DNA from: an uncultured Clostridia bacterium
Lineage (GTDB): Bacteria > Bacillota > Clostridia > Christensenellales > UBA1242
Direction of reading: 5' to 3'
Length of the DNA: 64,000 bases
Assembly (NCBI GenBank): GCA_930990975.1
Contig: CAKNRR010000001.1
Location: 73,756 to 137,755 of the forward strand
A model generated the notes under the pieces. The model searched no databases, was not told the origin of the DNA, and worked only from the letters and a program-made list of their open reading frames with translations. A program made the position numbers and the translations under genes. Every line of letters starts with the position of its first letter. Position 1 is the stretch's first letter. Shown here piece by piece: positions 8,139 through 16,759 of this stretch.

Positions 8139-10292
8139 ATGAGTGAAGATAAGAAAGAAAAAATAGAAGAAGTTAAAGATGAAGAAATAAAAGAATCGGT
8201 TACTTCAGAAACACAAGAAAACACAAACGAAGAGGAAACTGAAACAAAAACAGAACAGCCGGTTGTAGACAAGCCACAAGCAAAGAATGAAAGTAAAGCT
8301 TTATCTAAGACAGCTAAGATTGCGATAGGTGCAGCGGTAGGGGCGGTTGCCGCAGTTGCTGCAATAGTTATTCCAACAGGAGTAGTATTAAGCCAAAATA
8401 GTTTGGAAGATAGAGATAAGATTTTCATTGATTATAATGTTGATGGCACAAATTCAGAGCAAATGGAAATTGAAAAAGATACGAGAATATCTGACTTAAA
8501 ATTAAAGCCAATTGAAGGATATGTTTTTGTTGGTTGGTTTAAAGATGAGGCATGCACACAACCTTATGCTCAAGATGATATAATCACGCCAGAGTCTACC
8601 ATCTATGCAAAATATAATCCTGCAATTTATTTGGTTGCTTTTCCAACAAGTGAATACTTTACAATAGATGAAGAGCCTAGATTTGTAAATTATGGGGATG
8701 AAATATCCTTTGCAATAACTTATGATGAAGCTTACTCTGAAAGTGCAACAAAAGTTGTAGTAAAAGCAAACGGAAAAGTTTTACCTCAAAATGAAGAAGG
8801 TAGATATGTTGTAAGTGAAATAAAGGAAAACACAATCATAACAGTAGATGGTGTAGAGATAAACAAATATACTGCCACATTAAATATAGATGGACAATTA
8901 AAAACAAAAGAAGTTGAATATGGGCAAACAATAGCAGATTGGATTGAAGAGTTGGGACTAAACGAAGAAAACACGGTAGGCTTCTTTACAAGCGAAGAGT
9001 TTACAAAAGACAATTTATATTCACTTGATGAACCAGCACCAATCACTGAGGACTTGACCTTATATACCAAAATGGCCACACTGGATGCGTTCAATTGGGT
9101 AGTGTTGTCAGAGGAATATGAATTACAATTGAGAGCTATTCTCTCGATGCTCGGGACTCAAGTATCGTCAATAAATATTGCCTCAGTTAAAACTGGAGTT
9201 ACTGATTTTGTTATGCCTCTTAAACATAATGGAGAGTATGTTATCTTTATAGTAAGAGAAGGACTAGATCCTCTTGGTTCAAATCCTGATGTTGATATTG
9301 ATTCACTTACACCAATAGAATCAGCATATATGTCTTTGGGAGTTGCATTTATTGCACCATATACTTTTGCTGGTTCCGCAAACCTAAATACGAATTTAAA
9401 TAATCTTGAAAACCTCATATTTGTTGGCGACTCTGCTTTTGAAGGATGTCAAAATATGAGTGCCGATTTCTCTAATATGCCAAACTTACAATCTATAGGG
9501 AATAGTGCTTTTGAAGGATGCCAAAATGTAAATGCTGATTTTTCTAATATGTTAAACTTGAAAAGTATTGGTGAAGCAGCCTTTGCTATGTCGGGCGTAA
9601 CTGAAGTCAAATTTACTGAAAATAGCACAGTTGAAGTTGGTGTAAATGCTTTTAATGCTTGTGAAAAACTTGAAAGTGTGTATATTTATAAAAATGTTAG
9701 AGTTGGTCAGGGATGTTTTGAGAATTGTCCTAAACTTTCATATATTTATTTAGATTCTGACAATATTGCACAAACAATTAAGTCAGAGGATCGTATAAAT
9801 GTTAAGAGTAAAATTATGTTTAGTGGCTCATGTGATGAAGTAGATGGAGGAGCGACCCTTGTTATTGGACCTAATGTTACAATGCTAGATTTAGATAATA
9901 GTTTTAATGATGGTTTTGGTCATAGTAGTACGGCGGGCTATTGGCAAGGAACTGCTGCTTATATCACTAAATTAATTTTTGAGGCTGATTCAGTTGCTGA
10001 AACAATAGATATATCTTGTTTTTCCAGAGGAGGTGGGGGACCTGAACAACTTAATTATTTAGAAGAAATAGTTTGTGATAGTCAAAGAGCATTAAACGCA
10101 CTTTTAAGTAATTATAATATATTTAGTGAAGATTATGGCTTTAAATTATATGTTAATGAAAATTTAGATGGTGCGGAAAATATTACTTGTAATTATAATG
10201 GTTCTAGTCAATTAGCTGTTATAACACTACAAGAAGAAAGCGATAAAGAGGGGTATCTTTTATATGAAATAACTCCTTATGGTGCAGTTTAA
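8139..10292 (+). CDS. Membrane-anchored surface protein with InlB-type repeat and BspA-like LRRs
   Basis: This 717-residue protein has four visible parts. A highly acidic N-terminal tail (residues 1-55) is followed by one hydrophobic Ala/Val-rich membrane segment (about 60-83). Next comes a Listeria-Bacteroides (InlB B-type) repeat ending GYVFVGWFKDEACTQP. The last part is a region of BspA-like leucine-rich repeats, seen in the doubled motif IGNSAFEGCQN and in SIGEAAFAMSGVTEVKF. The anchor predicts a cytoplasmic N-terminus and an exposed C-terminus. Such proteins in gut clostridia are thought to contact host or matrix proteins. Two glycosyltransferase genes follow immediately and may act on the same surface. 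No sortase signal is seen. Confidence 0.75.
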   Translation: MSEDKKEKIEEVKDEEIKESVTSETQENTNEEETETKTEQPVVDKPQAKNESKALSKTAKIAIGAAVGAVAAVAAIVIPTGVVLSQNSLEDRDKIFIDYNVDGTNSEQMEIEKDTRISDLKLKPIEGYVFVGWFKDEACTQPYAQDDIITPESTIYAKYNPAIYLVAFPTSEYFTIDEEPRFVNYGDEISFAITYDEAYSESATKVVVKANGKVLPQNEEGRYVVSEIKENTIITVDGVEINKYTATLNIDGQLKTKEVEYGQTIADWIEELGLNEENTVGFFTSEEFTKDNLYSLDEPAPITEDLTLYTKMATLDAFNWVVLSEEYELQLRAILSMLGTQVSSINIASVKTGVTDFVMPLKHNGEYVIFIVREGLDPLGSNPDVDIDSLTPIESAYMSLGVAFIAPYTFAGSANLNTNLNNLENLIFVGDSAFEGCQNMSADFSNMPNLQSIGNSAFEGCQNVNADFSNMLNLKSIGEAAFAMSGVTEVKFTENSTVEVGVNAFNACEKLESVYIYKNVRVGQGCFENCPKLSYIYLDSDNIAQTIKSEDRINVKSKIMFSGSCDEVDGGATLVIGPNVTMLDLDNSFNDGFGHSSTAGYWQGTAAYITKLIFEADSVAETIDISCFSRGGGGPEQLNYLEEIVCDSQRALNALLSNYNIFSEDYGFKLYVNENLDGAENITCNYNGSSQLAVITLQEESDKEGYLLYEITPYGAV

Positions 10293-10304
10293 GAGTGAAG
10301 AAAT

Positions 10305-11234
10305 ATGAACAATGCTTTAGTATCCGTTGTTGTCCCTGTTTATAATGAAATAGAATTTTTGAAAGAGTGTGTAGAGTCATTAAAAAACCAAACCTATAAA
10401 AATTTAGAGCTTATTTTTGTAGATGATTGCTCTACTGACGGAAGCGGTGATTTTTTAGACGATTTTGCAAAAACTTATAAAAAATGCAAGGTTATTCATC
10501 ACCAAGAAAACAAATGTACATTTATATCAAGAGTTGATGCTTTTAAAGCTTGTGAAGGCGAGTATATCACTTTTCTTGATGGTGATGACACATTGCAAAA
10601 TGATTATATAGAAAAACTTGTTTTAAGCATGCAATTAAGCAATGCTGATATTTGCATAGCTGATTGTATTGAAAGATATCCAGAAAATGATCGCAGGGCT
10701 ATAGTTGCAAAATCAAGGTTGCGAAAGGTTAGGGCAACAGACTTAAAAGTAGAAAGTGATTGTTTTGCAAACTTATTTGTAAAAATGTTAAATGACAAAT
10801 ACTATGTTTTATGGAGTAAGATGTTATCTAAAAATTTAATTACAAAATGTTTGACAGAACTTGAAGATTTTGCAAATGAAGGTGAAGGAATATCTTTTGG
10901 CGAAGATTTTGTTTTTTCGACTATTCTTTATTTCTACTCGAAAAAAGTGATAAACACACATGACACTTTTTATAATTATAGGTTTCATGACAATCAATCA
11001 ATAGTGTTTTCTGGTGAAGAAAAATATAGAAGACAAATAATAAGTTTTTTAAAAAGTGCTAAATTTATTAAAAAATTCCTTAAAAATCATGAAATTTTTG
11101 AAAAATATGAGCAAAATTTTCAGAAATGGTTTATTTCTTATAAAAATTCCTTTGAAAGTTCTGGTTTTAAATATAAACATATCAATGTGTTTAGAAAAGT
11201 TATAAAAGAATATAAGGAGAAATATGAATTATAA
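10305..11234 (+). CDS. Family 2 glycosyltransferase
   Basis: The 309-residue protein begins VSVVVPVYNEIEFLKECVESL, the standard nucleotide-sugar-binding start of GT-A family 2 enzymes. It continues with VDDCSTDGSGD and the DXD-like metal-binding FLDGDDTLQ. An acidic GEDFVFS segment near residue 200 probably includes the catalytic base. No transmembrane helix is evident. It lies 13 bases after the surface protein gene and overlaps the next glycosyltransferase, so the three form one operon. Enzymes of this type add sugars to surface polysaccharides, teichoic acids or glycoproteins; the acceptor is unknown. Confidence 0.85.
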   Translation: MNNALVSVVVPVYNEIEFLKECVESLKNQTYKNLELIFVDDCSTDGSGDFLDDFAKTYKKCKVIHHQENKCTFISRVDAFKACEGEYITFLDGDDTLQNDYIEKLVLSMQLSNADICIADCIERYPENDRRAIVAKSRLRKVRATDLKVESDCFANLFVKMLNDKYYVLWSKMLSKNLITKCLTELEDFANEGEGISFGEDFVFSTILYFYSKKVINTHDTFYNYRFHDNQSIVFSGEEKYRRQIISFLKSAKFIKKFLKNHEIFEKYEQNFQKWFISYKNSFESSGFKYKHINVFRKVIKEYKEKYEL

Positions 11235-12141
11235 AGTGTCAGTATTAGTGCCTGTTTACAACAGTTTTGATTATATAAAAAATTTGATAAAATGTTTAAA
11301 AAATCAAACATACAAAAATTTGGAAGTGATTTTTGTTAATGATGGTTCAATAGATAAAAGCTACAAATTATTGAAAAAGGCAGTTAAAAAACTTGATAAT
11401 GCAAAAGTTATAGAACATGACAAAAATAAGGGACTGTTTTGGGCAAGATTGACAGGCTTAAAAGCATGCTCGGGAGATTATATTTGTTTTCTTGATAGTG
11501 ATGATTTTGTTGAGCCTGATTTTTATCAAAAAATGCTTGAAAAAATAGTTGAATCAAATGCTGATATATGTATCTCTGATTATGTAGAAACTATTGTTGA
11601 AACTGGCAAAGATAAAGCCCCTCGCACATTTTTATTGAATGATAATAATGAATACAATGATTATAATTGTTTTTTTAGTATTGCAAATAAAAATTTTGTT
11701 GATCAAGGTTATTTGTATATGTGGAACAAAATGATTTCAAAAAAGCTTTTTCAAAAGTGTGAAAATTACATTGATGAATTATCTTTACAAACAGAAGGCT
11801 TATTAATGGGAGAAGATAATTTGTATTCTATAATTTTTCTTTCAAATGCAGAAAAAGTTGTGATATCTCATCAAAGCAAATATCATTATTGTCAACATGA
11901 AAATCAATCTGTAAGCTTTCAAGAAAAAGATAAGTTTCTTAGACAACTTAAAAGTTCTATAAAAAGTTTTGTTTTGTCATTAGATTATTTAAAAAAAGTT
12001 GGCTTATATGACAGATATAAACCACAAAAAGAAGCATGGCTTAGAATTTACAAAAATGATTTTATGTCACAATCTTATAAATATCGTTGTCCAAGTGAAT
12101 ATAGAAAAATTTTAAAAGAGTATTTAAGGGAAGAATTATAA
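11224..12141 (+). CDS. Family 2 glycosyltransferase, paralogue of the preceding gene
   Basis: The 305-residue protein shares its start (VSVLVPVYNSFDYIKNLIKCL), FVNDGSIDKS, FLDSDDFVEPDF and a MGEDNLYS segment with the upstream glycosyltransferase over its whole length. The pair looks like an old tandem duplication. It overlaps the upstream gene by 11 bases and has AAGGAGA just before the ATG. A 20-base perfect palindrome spanning its stop codon terminates the operon. The two enzymes may transfer successive sugars to one glycan. Confidence 0.85.
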   Translation: MNYKVSVLVPVYNSFDYIKNLIKCLKNQTYKNLEVIFVNDGSIDKSYKLLKKAVKKLDNAKVIEHDKNKGLFWARLTGLKACSGDYICFLDSDDFVEPDFYQKMLEKIVESNADICISDYVETIVETGKDKAPRTFLLNDNNEYNDYNCFFSIANKNFVDQGYLYMWNKMISKKLFQKCENYIDELSLQTEGLLMGEDNLYSIIFLSNAEKVVISHQSKYHYCQHENQSVSFQEKDKFLRQLKSSIKSFVLSLDYLKKVGLYDRYKPQKEAWLRIYKNDFMSQSYKYRCPSEYRKILKEYLREEL

Positions 12142-12153
12142 TTCTTCCTTTTT
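12128..12153 (+). terminator. Terminator overlapping the stop codon of the second glycosyltransferase
   Basis: The perfect palindrome GGAAGAATTATAATTCTTCC at 12129-12148 is followed by T5. It contains the last codons and the stop codon. Confidence 0.75.
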
Positions 12154-12337
12154 ATGAAAACTTTGCAAATTAATTATGCAAAAGTCAATTTTTTTGTTAA
12201 AATATAACTATATTGATAAAAAATAACAAATTACGAGTTTTTTGTCCATATTTAGCCAAAATTCCAAATACCTTTTATCTTTAAAATGCAATATACTTTA
12301 AGAGTGTTTTTTAGCAGTAAAAAACCTAAGGAGAAGT

Positions 12338-13594
12338 ATGAAATATTATCAGCAAGTTGTCAATGTTATAGGATGCGGTTTTGCAGGTATAGAATGTGCA
12401 TTATTTTTGGCGGGACATGGAATAAAAGTTCATGTTTTTAATGTGAAAAGAAAGTATAATTGCAATTGTCCTTATTGCAGTGGGGCAAAAATCAGCTCAA
12501 AAGAAGAGCTTTTTGAAGGGCTTTTGAAAAGGGAACTCGTTTTGCTAGGTTCTCCTCTCATGAAAGAAGAGGAAAGATTGCGAAGAGAGGGCTTTAAGGG
12601 TTGCATAAGCGAAAAATTATTGCAATATGGAGAAAATCTTGTAAAAAATAACAAAAATATTGAATATTTTGAGGCATGTATTCATCAGCTTAACCCTAAA
12701 GAGATAAACATTATTGCGACAGGTGGGTATACAGATGAAGGAATGTATGAATTTTTGCTTAATAAATATGGCTCAATGCGATGTTTTAAAAATTTCCAAA
12801 TAAACCCAGTTTTTATGAATGTAGACCTTAACAAATTATATCAAAGAGAAGGTGACGATGACCACTACTTTTTACCTCTTGATTATATGGAATATTTGCA
12901 ATTTATAAACTCTGTTGTAAAGGTTATGAATAGGCTTGGAAAAGCTTTTTCAAAAGATTTAGTTGAAAATACAATGGAAGAACTTGTTTGCAAAGGTAAG
13001 GATTGCTTAAAAAATTATGCAATGATGCCAATTTATTTAAGTCAACTTTCACATAAGCCTTATGCTGTTTTGACTTTTAAAAAAGTTGAGAATGGACTAA
13101 TGCTCGATGGAATATCATCAAAACTTGATGGAGAAAGTCAACTTGAGATATTTCAAAATTTAAAGGGTTTTGAAAATGTGATATTGGTTCAAAAAGCTGA
13201 TGTGAAATCTTCGGTTTATATAAATGCCAAATATGTGGTCAATGAATACAACCAAAGTATGCAAGATGAAAAAATATTCTTTGCTGGCTCTATTTTGGGC
13301 ATAGATAACTATGTTGATTGCATAGCAAGCGGTATTTATACTGCAATGAATGTCAATAAATATTACAGTGGCTATAGAATGGTTGCGCTTCCAAATAATT
13401 GTTGTATTGGAAGTTTGGCTCAAAAAATAATTTCAACAAATTTGTTAAAACGGAATGGGAATTTTGAAAATTATGATATAATAGATAAGCAAGCTGATTA
13501 TTCAAGCCAAAAAGTTATAGAATTTTTGTTTAATAGGTCAATAGAATCACTTGCAAAATTTAAGGAGGAATACATATATGGAAAGCATGTTTAG
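12338..13594 (+). CDS. trmFO: Divergent TrmFO-like tRNA methyltransferase (FAD/folate)
   Basis: The 418-residue protein resembles TrmFO, which makes m5U54 in tRNA using methylenetetrahydrofolate and FAD. It has the N-terminal FAD motif [13 protein letters not shown], a YCSGAKISS segment where TrmFO has the catalytic-loop CSNSLR, and [13 protein letters not shown]. It ends with [18 protein letters not shown], matching the family FAGQxTGVEGYVESAASG, and CIGSLAQKI. Its position before hslVU and downstream of topA is the classic Bacillus order. Odd points: the usual FEGC motif carrying the second catalytic Cys is not conserved ([15 protein letters not shown]), and a CNCPYC cluster near residues 42-47 is unusual. 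Start follows AAGGAGA. Confidence 0.75.
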   Translation: MKYYQQVVNVIGCGFAGIECALFLAGHGIKVHVFNVKRKYNCNCPYCSGAKISSKEELFEGLLKRELVLLGSPLMKEEERLRREGFKGCISEKLLQYGENLVKNNKNIEYFEACIHQLNPKEINIIATGGYTDEGMYEFLLNKYGSMRCFKNFQINPVFMNVDLNKLYQREGDDDHYFLPLDYMEYLQFINSVVKVMNRLGKAFSKDLVENTMEELVCKGKDCLKNYAMMPIYLSQLSHKPYAVLTFKKVENGLMLDGISSKLDGESQLEIFQNLKGFENVILVQKADVKSSVYINAKYVVNEYNQSMQDEKIFFAGSILGIDNYVDCIASGIYTAMNVNKYYSGYRMVALPNNCCIGSLAQKIISTNLLKRNGNFENYDIIDKQADYSSQKVIEFLFNRSIESLAKFKEEYIYGKHV

Positions 13595-14117
13595 AGGGAC
13601 AACTATATGTGGAGTTAAAAAAGATGGTAAAATAGCAATAGCTGGTGACGGACAAGTCACCATGAGCGAAAGTGTAATATTCAAATCAAATGCTCATAAA
13701 GTAAGAAGAATTTATAATGATAAGGTTGTGATTGGGTTTGCTGGCTCAGTTGCAGATGCTTTTTCTTTGAGTGAAAGATTTGAAAATATGTTGAATAAGT
13801 TTTCAGGAAACTTGATGAGAAGTGCGGTTGAACTTGCAAGCACTTGGAGAGAAGACAAAGCTGCAAGACAACTCAACGCAATGATGATTGTTGCAGATAA
13901 AGAGAAACTTTTGATTGTAAGCGGAACAGGAGAGGTCATTGAACCTGATGATGATATTTGCGCAATTGGTTCTGGTGGAAATTATGCTCTTGCTGCAGCC
14001 AAAGCATTGAAACAAAACACAAATTTATCAGCAAAAGAAATTGCTCAAAAAGCACTTGAAATTGCAGGACAAATTTGCGTATTCACAAATGACCATATAA
14101 CCATAGAGGAGGTTTAA
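13578..14117 (+). CDS. hslV: ATP-dependent protease subunit HslV (ClpQ)
   Basis: This is the proteasome-like peptidase of the HslUV complex. It contains FRGTTICGV with the N-terminal Thr-Thr expected for the mature nucleophile, [28 protein letters not shown] and [14 protein letters not shown]. The start at 13578 is chosen because TAAGGAGG lies nine bases upstream; it gives a 179-residue protein with seven residues before the first Thr. It overlaps the end of trmFO by 17 bases, and hslU starts two bases after its stop codon, so the genes are translationally coupled. HslU delivers unfolded substrates to this dodecameric chamber. Confidence 0.95.
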   Translation: MESMFRGTTICGVKKDGKIAIAGDGQVTMSESVIFKSNAHKVRRIYNDKVVIGFAGSVADAFSLSERFENMLNKFSGNLMRSAVELASTWREDKAARQLNAMMIVADKEKLLIVSGTGEVIEPDDDICAIGSGGNYALAAAKALKQNTNLSAKEIAQKALEIAGQICVFTNDHITIEEV

Positions 14118-14118
14118 G

Positions 14119-15414
14119 ATGGATTTAACACCAAGACAAATAGTAGAAGAACTTGATAAATATATTATAGGACAATCTAAGGCAAAGAGAGCCGTGGCTA
14201 TTGCACTGCGCAACAGATATAGAAGAAGTCGTTTGCCAAAAGAAGTAAGAGAAGAAATAACTCCAAAAAATATTATTATGAGAGGTCCAACAGGTGTTGG
14301 GAAAACTGAAATTGCAAGAAGACTTGCAAAACTTGTGGGAGCACCATTTATTAAAATTGAAGCCACAAAATATACAGAAGTGGGATATGTCGGCAGAGAT
14401 GTTGAAAGCATGATAAGAGATTTGGTTGAAGTTGCTGTAAGAATGGTGAAAGATGAAAAATCTCATGAAATGGAAGCAAAAGTAAAACCAATTGTAGACA
14501 GCAAACTTATTGATGCAATATGCGACACAAGAAGGGCAAGCGATATTCAAGTTGACAAAACATTGGTTGCAGAAGATTTGAAAAATGGAAAACTTGAAAA
14601 TGAAGCCATTGATGTTATGGTTGTGGACAATCCAAAACCAATGCTTGCCGTTGGTGGACCAGAGATAAACTTGGGCTCAATGTTTGATGGGCTTTTGCCA
14701 CAAAAACATAAAAAGAGAAGAATGAGCGTTCAAAGAGCGAGAGAAATGCTTACAAATGAAGAATGCGACAGAATAATTGATAAAGACAATGTTTATGCAG
14801 AGGCAATAAGAAGAACTGAAGAAGAAGGTATAATCTTTATTGATGAAATTGATAAAATAATAGGAAAAGCTGGCGGCTCAAACAATCAAGATGTTTCAAG
14901 AGAAGGCGTTCAAAGGGATATTTTGCCAATAGTTGAAGGAAGCACTGTTGCAACAAAGTATGGTAATGTAAAGACAGACTTTATATTGTTTATAGCTTCA
15001 GGGGCTTTCCATGTTTCAAATATTGAAGACATGATTCCTGAGCTTCAAGGAAGATTCCCAATCAGAGTTGACCTTGACAATCTTACAAAAGAGGATTTCA
15101 AAAGAATATTGTCAGAACCTAAAAACTCAGTTACAATGCAATATGAAAGCATACTTAAAGTCGACAATATTGATCTTCAGTTTACTGATGATGCTCTTGA
15201 TGAAATCGCAGAAATGGCAGCAACAGAAAACGAAACAAGCGAAAATATTGGCGCAAGAAGATTGCATACAATCATGGAAAGCTTGCTTGAAGATATATCT
15301 TTCAATGCGTCAAATGATCTTCCAATGACAACTGTGAAGATTGATAGGGCTTATGTTCAAAACGCGTTCAAAGAAACAAAAAGAAAATTTGACCTTAAAA
15401 AATATATTCTATAA
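14119..15414 (+). CDS. hslU: ATP-dependent protease ATPase subunit HslU (ClpY)
   Basis: The 431-residue AAA+ unfoldase has the N-terminal LTPRQIVEELDKYIIGQ, Walker A GPTGVGKT at about 56-63, KYTEVGYVGRDVESM pore-loop region, Walker B IIFIDEIDKI near 239-248, and the conserved C-terminus ending KKYIL that inserts into HslV. The intermediate domain is somewhat shorter than in E. coli HslU. The GGAGG of its ribosome binding site lies within the last codons of hslV. No codY follows, unlike in Bacillus; a 190-base, almost pure A+T spacer follows instead. Confidence 0.96.
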   Translation: MDLTPRQIVEELDKYIIGQSKAKRAVAIALRNRYRRSRLPKEVREEITPKNIIMRGPTGVGKTEIARRLAKLVGAPFIKIEATKYTEVGYVGRDVESMIRDLVEVAVRMVKDEKSHEMEAKVKPIVDSKLIDAICDTRRASDIQVDKTLVAEDLKNGKLENEAIDVMVVDNPKPMLAVGGPEINLGSMFDGLLPQKHKKRRMSVQRAREMLTNEECDRIIDKDNVYAEAIRRTEEEGIIFIDEIDKIIGKAGGSNNQDVSREGVQRDILPIVEGSTVATKYGNVKTDFILFIASGAFHVSNIEDMIPELQGRFPIRVDLDNLTKEDFKRILSEPKNSVTMQYESILKVDNIDLQFTDDALDEIAEMAATENETSENIGARRLHTIMESLLEDISFNASNDLPMTTVKIDRAYVQNAFKETKRKFDLKKYIL

Positions 15415-15603
15415 TTTGATTAATATTTAATAAAAAATTATAAAAAATAAATTAAAAAAATAATTAAAAAATAATTAAATAAATAAAAAATATTTAAAAA
15501 TTAATTAAAAAATAGAAAATATAGCAAAAAAATCAAAATTTTATTAAAAAACATTGATTTTAATTACAATTTATTAATAAAAATCAAAAAATGGAAAAAT
15601 ATA
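15415..15603. other. Extremely AT-rich spacer
   Basis: Nearly all bases are A or T, with repeated AAATTAATTAAAAAATA-like tracts and no hairpin with a clear T-run. No gene is seen. Similar blocks occur at 41710-41890 and 55950-56130. Confidence 0.6.
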
Positions 15604-16296
15604 ATGAATGAAACAAAAATGGATAAATCACGCACAGAAGCTCTTATTGGAAAAGAAAATTTAGATAAACTTGCAAAAAAGATGATTACTGTTGTAGGTG
15701 TTGGTGGTGTTGGCGGAGCATGTGCAACAATGCTTGCTCGTGCAGGAGTTGAAAAGATTAGGATAGTTGATTTTGATTTAGTTACATCATCAAATGTCAA
15801 CAGACAAGTCATAGCTTTTGCGGATACAATAGGCCAAAAGAAAGTTGAAGTTCTTTCATCAATGCTTAAAAGAATAAATCCAAACATTTTTGTAGATGCT
15901 ATATGTGAAAGACAGACAAAAGAAAATGTTGAAAGGATTGTAAAAGATAGTGATGTTGTTGTAGATGCAATTGACAGTGTAAAAGATAAACTCGAGCTTA
16001 TTTTATATTGCAAAAGAAATAATATTTACATAGTGTCAGCTATGGGGGCTGGAAATCGTTTTGATGTGCCAAACTTTTACTTGACAGATATTTATAAAAC
16101 TCACGATGATGGCCTGGCAAAAGTTTTACGCAAAAAACTTAGAGAAGAAAACATCAAAGAACTGGATGTTGTTACATCTTCATCAAAACCTCAAAAGGTG
16201 GAAGGTGTGATAGGAAGCATAAGTTATTATCCAGTTGCAAGTGCGACAGTACTGTGTGCTGCAATAATAAACAAAATCATAAAGGAGGAAATATGA
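15604..16296 (+). CDS. tcdA: TcdA/CsdL-like E1-fold dehydratase (ct6A tRNA)
   Basis: The 230-residue ThiF/MoeB-fold protein has the nucleotide-binding VVGVGGVGGACATMLARAG, NRQ (residues 63-65), AIDSVKDK, and the TcdA-type stretches SAMGAGNRFDVPNFYLTDI and IGSISYYPVASATVL. TcdA adenylates and cyclises t6A37 in ANN-reading tRNAs. The length and C-terminal motif fit TcdA better than ThiF or MoeB, as do the absence of a rhodanese domain and of a zinc CxxC pair. The stop codon overlaps the thioredoxin start by an ATGA. Confidence 0.85.
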   Translation: MNETKMDKSRTEALIGKENLDKLAKKMITVVGVGGVGGACATMLARAGVEKIRIVDFDLVTSSNVNRQVIAFADTIGQKKVEVLSSMLKRINPNIFVDAICERQTKENVERIVKDSDVVVDAIDSVKDKLELILYCKRNNIYIVSAMGAGNRFDVPNFYLTDIYKTHDDGLAKVLRKKLREENIKELDVVTSSSKPQKVEGVIGSISYYPVASATVLCAAIINKIIKEEI

Positions 16297-16601
16297 GAAT
16301 AGTTGAAGAAAAGGATTTTGCAAATGAGATCAAAGAAGGCGTAGTCCTTGTTGACTTTTTTGCGACATGGTGTGGACCTTGCCGAATAATGGGACAAATT
16401 TTAGAAGATATTGCTGGTGAAGTTGAAGGCAAAGTTAAGGTGTTCAAAGTCGATGTTGACCAAAGCGGAGAGGTTGCAAGAAGCTTTGGCATCATGTCAA
16501 TCCCTACACTTATAATTTTCAAAGACGGCAAAGAACAGGAAAAACATGTTGGTATATGGCAATATGAAGATTGCGTAAATGCTCTTAAAAAGTATTTGTA
16601 A
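16293..16601 (+). CDS. trxA: Thioredoxin
   Basis: The 102-residue protein has the thioredoxin fold with the active site FFATWCGPCRIMGQIL, the cis-Pro SIPTLIIF and a typical length. I place the start at 16293, where AAAGGAGG lies four bases upstream and the ATG overlaps the tcdA stop codon; an upstream in-frame ATG inside tcdA would add 13 unusual residues. It reduces disulfides in cytosolic proteins. No reductase gene is present in the window. A terminator follows. Confidence 0.95.
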   Translation: MRIVEEKDFANEIKEGVVLVDFFATWCGPCRIMGQILEDIAGEVEGKVKVFKVDVDQSGEVARSFGIMSIPTLIIFKDGKEQEKHVGIWQYEDCVNALKKYL

Positions 16602-16635
16602 TAATTTAACATAAATCCGAAAAATTTTAACATTT

Positions 16636-16676
16636 AAAAACACCAAAATTAGCAAAATATTTTTTGGTGTTTTTTG
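16636..16676 (+). terminator. Terminator after thioredoxin
   Basis: AACACCAAAA pairs with TTTTGGTGTT across an AT-rich loop, followed by T5. Confidence 0.85.
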
Positions 16677-16696
16677 CTGGTTATTCGCACATGCTA

Positions 16697-16725
16697 TTGT
16701 TATTTAGCATTTTTTATGATATAAT
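16697..16725 (+). promoter_or_regulatory. Sigma-A type promoter for the LRR/unknown-domain gene
   Basis: TTGTTA at 16697-16702 and TATAAT at 16720-16725 are 17 bases apart, with the start codon 34 bases downstream. Confidence 0.6.
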
Positions 16726-16759
16726 AAACTAGAAATCAAATTATCAAAAGAGGGCTTAA

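Noticed and set aside
15415..15603. Replication origin in the AT-rich spacer
   Set aside because: No DnaA-box cluster (TTATCCACA-like) and no dnaA or dnaN nearby.
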